From: Hyphomicrobiaceae bacterium
GTDB lineage: Bacteria; Pseudomonadota; Alphaproteobacteria; Rhizobiales; Methyloligellaceae
Direction: 5' to 3'
Assembly: GCA_028066055.1 (NCBI GenBank)
Contig: JALCBY010000025.1
Location: 1 to 48,808, forward strand
DNA length: 48,808 nucleotides
Under the pieces are notes generated by a model. That model saw only the letters and a program-made list of their open reading frames with translations. It made no database searches and was not told where the DNA came from. The translations under genes and the position numbers were made by a program. Of the stretch, positions 7,443 through 14,543 are shown in pieces; positions within the stretch are counted from its first letter, which is position 1, and each line of letters starts with the position of its first letter.

Positions 7443-8981
7443 ATGCGGGCGCGAACAGAACCCGACGAGTTCATGGCCGTAACCGCAACACAACACACCG
7501 GGCGGACGGCAAGCGAAGCCGCACCGGGTGTGGAGCAACTCGACGTCGCAGCCGTCAATGCTCCCGAGACCCGGTCGCTTTATGCCGCACGCGAAAAGGT
7601 TTACGCAAAGCGCGCCTATGGCACCTATCGCACGATCAAATGGATCGTCATGGCCGTTACGCTCGGCATCTACTACCTGCTGCCATGGCTGCGCTGGGAT
7701 CGAGGACCTTACCTGGCGGATCAGGCCGTTCTCATCGATTTTCCGAACCGGCGGTTTTTCTTCTTCTTTCTCGAGATCTGGCCGCAGGAGTTCTACTTCG
7801 TCACCGGTCTGTTGATCCTGGCCGCGCTCGCACTCTTTCTGGTCACAGCGCTCGCCGGGCGTGTCTGGTGCGGCTACACCTGCCCGCAGACCGTCTGGAC
7901 CGATCTGATGATTGCGGTTGAACGCTTCTGGCAGGGCGACCGCAACGCCCGCATGAGGCTCGACAAAGCACCATGGTCGTTCAACAAGGTGTGGCGCAAG
8001 ACCGCGACGCATGTCACGTGGCTTGCCATATCCGTCGCAACGGGCGGCGCATTCGTCTTCTATTTTCGTGATGCACCGACCCTGATGGGCGAGTTCCTGT
8101 CCTTCGATGCGCCTGCGATCGCGTACATCTTCGTCGGGATATTCGCGGCAACCACCTATCTGCTCGGCGGCATCGCACGCGAGCAGGTCTGCATCTACAT
8201 GTGCCCGTGGCCACGCATTCAGGGCGCCATGTTCGACCACTATTCCCTGCTTGTCAGCTACCGCACATGGCGTGGCGAACCCCGCGGGGCGCACAAGAAG
8301 GGTGAGAGCTGGGACGGCCGTGGTGACTGTATCGACTGCAAGCAGTGCGTCGCGGTTTGCCCGACCGGCATCGATATCCGCGACGGCGCGCAGCTCGAAT
8401 GCATCCAGTGTGCCCTGTGTATCGATGCGTGCAATTCCATCATGGACAGGATCGGGCGCCCGCGCGGACTGATCGACTACGACACCATCGACAACCTTGA
8501 AGTAGCTTCCGAGGGGAAGACATCGACCCTCAAACTGCTCCGGCCAAGGGTCCTGCTCTATGTCGGACTGATTTTGCTTGTGTCCCTCATCATGCTGGTT
8601 GCGCTTTTGAACAGAACGGTCCTTGAAGTGAACATCCTGCGCGACCGGAACCCGTTATTCGTCGAGCTGTCGGATGGCAGTATCCGCAACGGCTACACGG
8701 TGAAAATTCTCAACAAGCTTCACAAGCCCGGCAGGTTCCATGTCGGAATCGAGGGAATGAAGGACGCGACGGTGAAAATTGTCGGGTTCGAGAAGGAAAA
8801 AAATCCGGTCATCTCCGTCCTGCCGGATGATTTGCGCGCCCTTCGGGTCTTCGTCACCGTTCCGAGAAAAAACCTGGAAACTGCAAAAAGCGGCGTGACG
8901 GATTTCGAATTCACGGTGACCGATCTCAACAACGATTCCACAGTGCGCAATGACACCACCTTCAGGAGCCCGGGCAGGTGA
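7443..8981 (+). CDS. ccoG: Cupric reductase / polyferredoxin for cbb3 assembly
   Basis: CcoG (FixG/RdxA) is a membrane Fe-S protein that reduces Cu(II) to Cu(I) during cbb3 oxidase assembly. The 512-residue chain has about five spans, the RVWCGYTCPQTVW segment (Cys143, Cys147), Cys250 and Cys254 in QVCIYMCPW, and two [4Fe-4S] motifs: Cys296/299/302/306 and Cys320/323/326/330. The C-terminal domain after a last span (about 362-382) is an Ig-like periplasmic domain as in the family. The start at 7443 follows GGAG at 7433-7436; the ATG at 7473 is an alternative. Its stop overlaps the next start as GTGA. Confidence 0.95.
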   Translation: MRARTEPDEFMAVTATQHTGRTASEAAPGVEQLDVAAVNAPETRSLYAAREKVYAKRAYGTYRTIKWIVMAVTLGIYYLLPWLRWDRGPYLADQAVLIDFPNRRFFFFFLEIWPQEFYFVTGLLILAALALFLVTALAGRVWCGYTCPQTVWTDLMIAVERFWQGDRNARMRLDKAPWSFNKVWRKTATHVTWLAISVATGGAFVFYFRDAPTLMGEFLSFDAPAIAYIFVGIFAATTYLLGGIAREQVCIYMCPWPRIQGAMFDHYSLLVSYRTWRGEPRGAHKKGESWDGRGDCIDCKQCVAVCPTGIDIRDGAQLECIQCALCIDACNSIMDRIGRPRGLIDYDTIDNLEVASEGKTSTLKLLRPRVLLYVGLILLVSLIMLVALLNRTVLEVNILRDRNPLFVELSDGSIRNGYTVKILNKLHKPGRFHVGIEGMKDATVKIVGFEKEKNPVISVLPDDLRALRVFVTVPRKNLETAKSGVTDFEFTVTDLNNDSTVRNDTTFRSPGR

Positions 8982-9484
8982 GTATGAAGCACCAAACTGA
9001 AAAGCAAGTTACAGGCCGGCATGTTCTTTACGGACTGCTCTGTTTCTTTGGCGTCATGCTGATCGCGAATAGCATCTTCCTCTACTACGCCATTGGCACA
9101 TTCAACGGGTTTGAGACAAAAGACGCATACAAGCGAGGGCTCAACTACAATGTACGTATTGCAGCAGACGCCGCGCAGAACGCGCGTGGCTGGAAGGCGG
9201 TCGCGGAGCACAACGGCAGCACCGGCGAATTTGTCCTGCAAGTGCGCGACCGCAGCGGTTCGAAGCTGGCGGGGTTGACGATCTCAGGCGAACTCCGCCG
9301 TCCCGTCACCGACAGGCACGACCGGTTGATCAGTTTCCGAGAGACCGCCCCCGCGCACTACGCGGCGCCGGCAAAGCTTGCTGCCGGGCAATGGGTCCTT
9401 ATGGTCGAGGTACGTGAACCGGGATCACATGGCGAGCCTGCATTCCGGTTCAAGAAACGCATGTGGATCAAGGACACTCCATGA
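8978..9484 (+). CDS. ccoH: FixH/CcoH-family cbb3 assembly protein
   Basis: The 168-residue protein has one N-terminal membrane span (about 19-41) and a periplasmic beta-rich domain ending FRFKKRMWIKD, as in FixH/CcoH. CcoH binds CcoN and stays with the oxidase during late assembly. The GTG at 8978 overlaps the ccoG stop (GTGA) and has AGGAG at 8964-8968 about nine bases upstream. An ATG at 8984 is possible but too far from that site. The gene's end overlaps ccoI as ATGA. Confidence 0.9.
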   Translation: MSMKHQTEKQVTGRHVLYGLLCFFGVMLIANSIFLYYAIGTFNGFETKDAYKRGLNYNVRIAADAAQNARGWKAVAEHNGSTGEFVLQVRDRSGSKLAGLTISGELRRPVTDRHDRLISFRETAPAHYAAPAKLAAGQWVLMVEVREPGSHGEPAFRFKKRMWIKDTP

Positions 9485-11673
9485 GCGTTCAGGCAATCAT
9501 AGACAACACGCGTGCTCCGGACGCGCATCACCAAGACACCCCGGAAGAACGCAATCTTTCGCTCGCCGTCGAGAACATGCATTGCGGCGGTTGCCTGCGC
9601 TCTGTGGAAAAGACGCTTCTCGCGCTCCCCGGCGTTCTGCATGCACGGGCAAATCTATCCGCAAAGCGCGTGAGCGTGCGCTGTAGTCCCGACCGATGCG
9701 ACCTTGAGACTGTGATTGAAGCTCTTTCGGAGGCAGGCTTCAGGGCAGCACCCCTAACAGAGCAGACGAATGCCGGCGGGGACGACGCAGACCGCGATTA
9801 TCTCAAGCGCCTGGCCGTCGCCGGATTCGCCGCCGCCAATATCATGCTGCTCTCCGTTTCCGTCTGGTCCGGGGCCGGCGGCGATATGGATGAAACGACA
9901 CAGAGCCTCTTTCACCGGATAACCGCCTTGATCGCTCTGCCGACGGTTGCATATGCCGGCCAACCATTCTTCCGGTCGGCATTCGGCGCGCTGAAAGCCG
10001 GAAGGCTCAATATGGATGTCCCGATCTCGCTCGGGGTCATTCTCGCGACGGCCATGAGCTGTTTCCAGATGTTCAACAATTCCGACCAGGTGTATTTCGA
10101 AGCGGCGGTCACATTGCTGTTTTTTCTGCTGATCGGGCGTTGGCTGGATCAACGCCTGCGTACCCGTGCACAGGGCGAAGCCCAGAACCTGCTGAGCCTG
10201 CAGAGCGGGCTGGCCACGGTCGTGGGTGCTGACGCATCACGAACACGCGTACCGGCTCACACGCTTGAACCTGGAGATACCGTGCTGATACCTGCAGGCG
10301 AACGCGTGCCTGCCGACGGGACTATTTTGTCGGGCAAGGGCGATGTCGATCAGAGCCTGATTACCGGCGAGAGCGCGCACGCAACTATTTGCAAGGGCTC
10401 TTCCGCCTATGCGGGAACGCTTAACCTGACGGCGCCGCTCACCATGCGCGTAACCGCCTCTGACGACATGACCCTGCTGTCGGAAATCAGCCGACTGATG
10501 TCGAATGCGGAGCAAGGCCGTGCCGCCTACAGACGGCTTGCCGACCGTGCCGCCCGAATTTATGCGCCCGCGGTCCATATCCTCGGCGCGGCAACCTTCG
10601 CCGGATGGCTGGTAGCGGGAGCAGGTTGGGAAATCGCATTGACCTACGCCATTGCCGTGCTCATCATCACCTGCCCCTGCGCACTGGCGCTCGCCGTACC
10701 CGCAGTGCAGATCGCCGCCGCGAGCAGATTGTTCCGGCATGGCATCATCCTCAAAGCGGCAGATGCGCTTGAACGGCTTGCGGAAGCCGACTGGGTGGTT
10801 TTCGACAAGACGGGCACGTTGACGCTCGGCCATCCGGTTCTCCTGAACGAAGCCGAGATTCCCGATGCTCAGCTTCGTGCCGCTGCCGCACTCGCATCGG
10901 CAAGTTCACACCCTTACGCGAAGGCTGTGGTCGAAGCTGCACAAGCCCGCCTCGGACAGATCCCGGTCGCACAAGGGATCGAAGAAGTTCCCGGAGACGG
11001 TCTTCGCCGCGAGACTGCCAAGGGAGAGGAGCGCCTCGGCTCGCCACGATGGTGCGGCGTTCGCGAGAAGACGTCTGCCTCTTTGTGGTACCGGTCTCCG
11101 AGCGGCGAAAGAATTGCGTTCAGGTTCAGCGAGGCGCTGCGTCCCGATGCCCCGGAAACAGTTCAGAAGCTCAAGGATCGCTATTCTGGCGTTACGCTCC
11201 TTTCAGGAGATCGCGCGCAAGCGGCAGAGGCGATTGCGGATATGGCCGGCATTGGGGACTGGTATGGGCCGGTCAACCCGGCGGAAAAGATTGCATATCT
11301 GAAAGATCTCTCACGCGGCCACAAGGTGCTGATGGTCGGCGACGGGCTGAATGACGCGCCTGCCCTGGCCGAAGCCCACGTTTCCATATCTCCCGCAAGT
11401 GCGGCCGATATCACCCAGCGGGCCGCCGATTTCGTCTTCCAGGGAGAGAAACTTGGCGCAATCGTCGAGGCCATTGGCATCGCCGTGAAGGCCCGTTCCC
11501 TCGCATTTCAGAACTTTGCGATCGCGCTCGCCTACAACATGGTTTGCGTTCCACTGGCGGTGGCGGGATATGTCACGCCCCTCGTCGCTGCCGTCGCGAT
11601 GTCGACATCGTCGATCCTCGTCACGGCAAATGCGGTCCGACTGGCAGGATTCAACAAGGCAGAGCGAACATGA
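9481..11673 (+). CDS. ccoI: Copper-exporting P-type ATPase for cbb3 assembly
   Basis: CcoI (FixI) is a P1B-type ATPase that delivers Cu(I) for the CuB site. The 730-residue protein has an N-terminal metal-binding domain with MHCGGC (Cys35, Cys38), the transmembrane CPC site (398-400), the phosphorylation motif DKTGTLT starting at Asp442, the SSHPYAKAV His-Pro motif and MVGDGLNDAPAL. The start at 9481 gives an ATGA overlap with ccoH. Lying inside ccoGHIS distinguishes it from detoxifying CopA pumps. Confidence 0.96.
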   Translation: MSVQAIIDNTRAPDAHHQDTPEERNLSLAVENMHCGGCLRSVEKTLLALPGVLHARANLSAKRVSVRCSPDRCDLETVIEALSEAGFRAAPLTEQTNAGGDDADRDYLKRLAVAGFAAANIMLLSVSVWSGAGGDMDETTQSLFHRITALIALPTVAYAGQPFFRSAFGALKAGRLNMDVPISLGVILATAMSCFQMFNNSDQVYFEAAVTLLFFLLIGRWLDQRLRTRAQGEAQNLLSLQSGLATVVGADASRTRVPAHTLEPGDTVLIPAGERVPADGTILSGKGDVDQSLITGESAHATICKGSSAYAGTLNLTAPLTMRVTASDDMTLLSEISRLMSNAEQGRAAYRRLADRAARIYAPAVHILGAATFAGWLVAGAGWEIALTYAIAVLIITCPCALALAVPAVQIAAASRLFRHGIILKAADALERLAEADWVVFDKTGTLTLGHPVLLNEAEIPDAQLRAAAALASASSHPYAKAVVEAAQARLGQIPVAQGIEEVPGDGLRRETAKGEERLGSPRWCGVREKTSASLWYRSPSGERIAFRFSEALRPDAPETVQKLKDRYSGVTLLSGDRAQAAEAIADMAGIGDWYGPVNPAEKIAYLKDLSRGHKVLMVGDGLNDAPALAEAHVSISPASAADITQRAADFVFQGEKLGAIVEAIGIAVKARSLAFQNFAIALAYNMVCVPLAVAGYVTPLVAAVAMSTSSILVTANAVRLAGFNKAERT

Positions 11674-11819
11674 CGGCGCTCGCGTGGCTCATTCCCGTCG
11701 CTTTGTTCCTGGGCCTTCTCGGCCTCGCCGCCTTTCTGTGGTCCTTGCGCAGCGGGCAATTCGAGGACCTGGAAGGCGCGGCATGGCGCGCGCTTGATGA
11801 TGAAGAAGAACCGGATTAG
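11670..11819 (+). CDS. ccoS: cbb3 oxidase maturation protein CcoS
   Basis: The 49-residue protein has one N-terminal membrane span and the LWSLRSGQFEDLEGAAWRAL segment that defines CcoS/FixS, then an acidic tail. CcoS is needed for cofactor insertion into CcoN. The ATG overlaps the ccoI stop as ATGA, so the two are coupled. The gene ends four bases from the convergent DUF2189 gene. Confidence 0.95.
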   Translation: MTALAWLIPVALFLGLLGLAAFLWSLRSGQFEDLEGAAWRALDDEEEPD

Positions 11820-11823
11820 CGCT

Positions 11824-12621
11824 TTAACGCTTGCCCTTCTTCGCCGGCAACGGAACGATCAGACTCCGGTATGCATGCCATGTCGCATGACCGATCAATG
11901 GAAAAATGATGATCATGCCGACGAACATCGTCGCAAACGCAATCGCCATCATGGCGACAATCAGGATACCCCACAGAAGCATTGGTGCCGGATTGAGCGC
12001 CACGGCCTGAATACTTGTGACAGCAGCGGTCACCGCATCGACCTTGCGGCGCATCAGAAGTGGAATCGAAACGGCTGTTACCGCGAAAACGAGCAGTGCC
12101 AGAACGGCACCCGCCAGCGTGCCAACGATGAGCAGGCCAAGTCCGTTCGCCGTGAACAACAACGTCGGGACGATCGCATCGAGTTGGAACGCCTGAGGGC
12201 CGAGAAACAGCATGAAGAGAAGAAAGGCCAGGTCCATCCACACGAAATAGATGATCATCAGAAAGACGCCCATGAACGCCAATTGTCCGGGCGAACGAAC
12301 GCCAAACCGCACCATATCCGCCAGTTTGACGGGCTCTCCTTCTTCGAGCCGCCGCGATGTCTCATAGAGGCCGACGGCAATCATGGGTCCGAGCAGCAGG
12401 AACCCTCCGGCGAGAGGCAGCACGAGGGACATGGCGCCGCTGACATAGAGGGCGAGTGCAATCAAAAGGGAAAGAGCGGTGAAAAAAGCGCCATAGGCAA
12501 GACTGACCTGCGGCGCCCGCATTATGTCGCGGGAGCCGGCCGCCAGCCACTTCCAGGGCGCATCGAACGGAACCTTGTTGACCTTGTGAACTTCGATTGT
12601 CGATATCTGTGCCGTAGCCAT
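11824..12621 (-). CDS. DUF2189 family membrane protein
   Basis: The 265-residue protein has about six hydrophobic spans, with conserved-looking segments PWKWLAAG-RD near residue 22, FLLLGPMIAVGLYETSRRLE in the middle and IIFPLIGHATWHAYRSL at the end. These fit the DUF2189 family of unknown function, which often lies beside cbb3 or fnr genes in alphaproteobacteria. The ATG at 12621 has a GGGAGGGAG ribosome-binding site. A longer upstream reading would translate through the FNR box and is rejected. The box at 12704 predicts oxygen-dependent expression, shared with fnrL. Confidence 0.85.
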   Translation of the reverse strand: MATAQISTIEVHKVNKVPFDAPWKWLAAGSRDIMRAPQVSLAYGAFFTALSLLIALALYVSGAMSLVLPLAGGFLLLGPMIAVGLYETSRRLEEGEPVKLADMVRFGVRSPGQLAFMGVFLMIIYFVWMDLAFLLFMLFLGPQAFQLDAIVPTLLFTANGLGLLIVGTLAGAVLALLVFAVTAVSIPLLMRRKVDAVTAAVTSIQAVALNPAPMLLWGILIVAMMAIAFATMFVGMIIIFPLIGHATWHAYRSLIVPLPAKKGKR

Positions 12622-12703
12622 CCGCACTCCCTCCCCGGTCAGCGTAGGGTCCGGTATAATAGATGAGGACTTCCTTCCGTGCCACGTGAGTGTGGTGTAA
12701 TCA

Positions 12704-12717
12704 TTGACTTGCATCAA
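12704..12717. promoter_or_regulatory. FNR box between DUF2189 gene and fnrL
   Basis: TTGAC-TTGC-ATCAA is a full TTGA-N6-TCAA match. It lies 82 bases from the DUF2189 start and 81 bases from the fnrL start, almost exactly central between the two divergent genes. It predicts autoregulation of fnrL and co-control of the membrane protein. Confidence 0.85.
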
Positions 12718-12798
12718 ATGCACTGTTGGGCACAGTAGGTGCCGTCAGTTAGGCTGCAAACAGTTGAGTGTCGTCGAGGGTAGGGATTAAACCGCGTC

Positions 12799-13521
12799 AT
12801 GACCGCTGGAACGCCGTTTGAACTGCCTGCCAAGTGCGACACGTGTGTCGTGCGCCACAAGTCAATTTGTGCGGTGCTTTCCGAAGACGAACTCAAGGAC
12901 TTCAACCGTATTGCGCGGCACCGGCGAGTACCGACGGGACAGGTTATCGCGGCGGACTCAGAGATCGTTTTCGCCAATATCCTGGATGGCGTCGTCAAGC
13001 TGACAAAAACCCTGGCAGATGGACGGCAACAAATCGTCGGGCTTCAGTTTCCCCCCGATTTTCTGGGCCGCATCTATGCCAAGGAGTCACCCTACTTCGC
13101 CGAGGCCGCGACCGACGTCGAGCTGTGTGCTTTTCCCAAGGACGGATTCGAAGGCATGCTGCGGCGCTATCCGGGCCTTGAGCATCGCCTGTTCGAGAAT
13201 ACGCTTGATGAACTGGACAGCGCCCGGGAGTGGATGCTGCTCCTGGGACGCAAGACCGCCCGTGAGCGGGTGGCAAGCTTGCTGATGATGATCGCGAGGC
13301 GTGCACCGAATGTCGGCTGCTCACACACGCCGGACAACAATTTCGCAAAATTCACTTTGCCGCTCACGCGTGCCGATCTTGCTGACTATCTCGGCCTGAC
13401 CCTCGAGACAGTCAGTCGCCAGATTACAAACCTGAAGAAAGCCGACATTATTGAACTCATCGACAATCGCGAGATCATCGTTCCGAATCTGGATGCCCTT
13501 GAGGATGTGGCCGGCAATTAG
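12799..13521 (+). CDS. fnrL: FNR-type oxygen-sensing transcription regulator (FnrL)
   Basis: The 240-residue CRP/FNR protein has Cys13, Cys16 and Cys24 near the N-terminus plus Cys110 in DVELCAF. This set would ligate an O2-labile [4Fe-4S] cluster. The C-terminal winged helix has the recognition helix LETVSRQITNL, whose E-x-x-S-R pattern reads TTGA half-sites. The arrangement fits FnrL of Rhodobacter-type bacteria, which activates cbb3 oxidase and other micro-oxic genes. Five candidate boxes in this window are likely targets, including its own promoter. The last bases overlap the convergent hemerythrin gene stop. Confidence 0.95.
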   Translation: MTAGTPFELPAKCDTCVVRHKSICAVLSEDELKDFNRIARHRRVPTGQVIAADSEIVFANILDGVVKLTKTLADGRQQIVGLQFPPDFLGRIYAKESPYFAEAATDVELCAFPKDGFEGMLRRYPGLEHRLFENTLDELDSAREWMLLLGRKTARERVASLLMMIARRAPNVGCSHTPDNNFAKFTLPLTRADLADYLGLTLETVSRQITNLKKADIIELIDNREIIVPNLDALEDVAGN

Positions 13522-14066
13522 TGCTTTGCAGCTCGTAGTTTTCCTCCTGCCAGCGCCTCCTCAAACTCCTCGATCGAAAACGCCCTGAAGTCGTTCGGCA
13601 AGAGCCTTGAGCGCGCCAGCGGCAGAACCACGGCATCCTCCCATGCGATATGCCGGCGCCGGCATTCAAAAAATCCGTGCAACATGTAGCCGAGCATCTC
13701 AGGATTTTCTGCGCGGCCGTGTTCCAGCGCTTTTTCAAGCTGGTCGGCGGTATCGTAGGCAAGGCACTCATCACTCGCGTGTTCGCCACGGATCTGGGCC
13801 ACAAGACCCGGTTCAAGCTCCCCTTCCCGCAGGCGTTTGGTCAGGACCGGGTAAAGAAAAACCTCCTCGAGCACCAAATGACGCCGGGTGTGTTTTCTCA
13901 GACCAACCACGCTGTCCTTTGTCAAGAAGGGATCGAGCGGATCAAGCAGGTCATCGGCGATCCGCTCAAGCTGGTTGCAGAGAACCTGTTCCCGCGAGTG
14001 CTCCTCTTCAATAAAGGCGAGCAAGCCATCCGGCTCGAGTTCGCGTTGCCTGCCACTTTCGGACAT
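13518..14066 (-). CDS. Hemerythrin HHE domain protein
   Basis: The 182-residue, mostly helical protein has the pattern of a bacterial hemerythrin-like four-helix bundle: His23 in EEEHSREQ, His59/His63 with Glu67/Glu68 in KHTRRHLVLEE, His96 in GEHASDE and His139 with Glu143 in RRRHIAWED. Such proteins bind a di-iron centre and sense or handle O2, NO or iron. The C-terminal about 35 residues lie outside the bundle. The gene faces fnrL tail to tail with a four-base overlap and is divergent from a cytochrome c gene across a central FNR box at 14135. Confidence 0.88.
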   Translation of the reverse strand: MSESGRQRELEPDGLLAFIEEEHSREQVLCNQLERIADDLLDPLDPFLTKDSVVGLRKHTRRHLVLEEVFLYPVLTKRLREGELEPGLVAQIRGEHASDECLAYDTADQLEKALEHGRAENPEMLGYMLHGFFECRRRHIAWEDAVVLPLARSRLLPNDFRAFSIEEFEEALAGGKLRAAKH

Positions 14067-14134
14067 GAATCAGACGATCCAATTCTTCCAGAAATGTAGG
14101 CATCCACACCTCGCACAGAGAAGACGGCTGCTCA

Positions 14135-14148
14135 TTGATCTGCGTCAA
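14135..14148. promoter_or_regulatory. FNR box between hemerythrin and cytochrome c genes
   Basis: TTGAT-CTGC-GTCAA matches TTGA-N6-TCAA fully. It lies 68 bases from the hemerythrin start and 69 bases from the cytochrome c start, so one site could control both divergent genes. Confidence 0.83.
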
Positions 14149-14217
14149 TCCGAAACGACCTCAGCCGGAGCACACTGCCGGACTGTCGGCAGGCAATGGG
14201 ATGGAGGGGTTGATCCA

Positions 14218-14541
14218 ATGGCATCGAAACTCAATTTAGCGATCGTCCTGTTCGCTGCACTGACGATACTTCCCGGCGAACCCGGAAATGCTGCCTTCGA
14301 GGCCGCCAACGGAAAGCTTCTGGCGCAGAAATGGTGTTCCTCCTGTCATCTCGTCACCTCCGATCAGATCAAGGCGAGCGCGGATGCGCCTCCCTTCGCG
14401 ACCATTTCCAGGAAATCGGACGAGGAGCTGAACCGCCTGCAGACATTCCTTCTCGATCCCCATCCGGTGATGCCCAACTTCAGCCTTTCACGCGATCAGA
14501 TCACTGACCTCATTGCTTACATCCGTAGCCTGAAAGAATAG
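14218..14541 (+). CDS. Small periplasmic cytochrome c
   Basis: The 107-residue protein has a signal peptide (about 1-25), one haem motif CSSCH and a probable Met ligand in HPVMPNFSLS. Its helical end TDLIAYIRSLKE is shared in style with the cytochrome at 3298. The ATG at 14218 follows a GGAGGGG site. An upstream FNR box suggests use under low oxygen, perhaps as a soluble electron carrier to CcoP. It ends two bases from the convergent RND transporter gene. Confidence 0.87.
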   Translation: MASKLNLAIVLFAALTILPGEPGNAAFEAANGKLLAQKWCSSCHLVTSDQIKASADAPPFATISRKSDEELNRLQTFLLDPHPVMPNFSLSRDQITDLIAYIRSLKE

Positions 14542-14543
14542 CC

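Noticed and set aside
12622-12723. Longer N-terminus for the DUF2189 protein
   Set aside because: Starting at 12723 would translate through the FNR box, and the ATG at 12621 has a much better ribosome-binding site.
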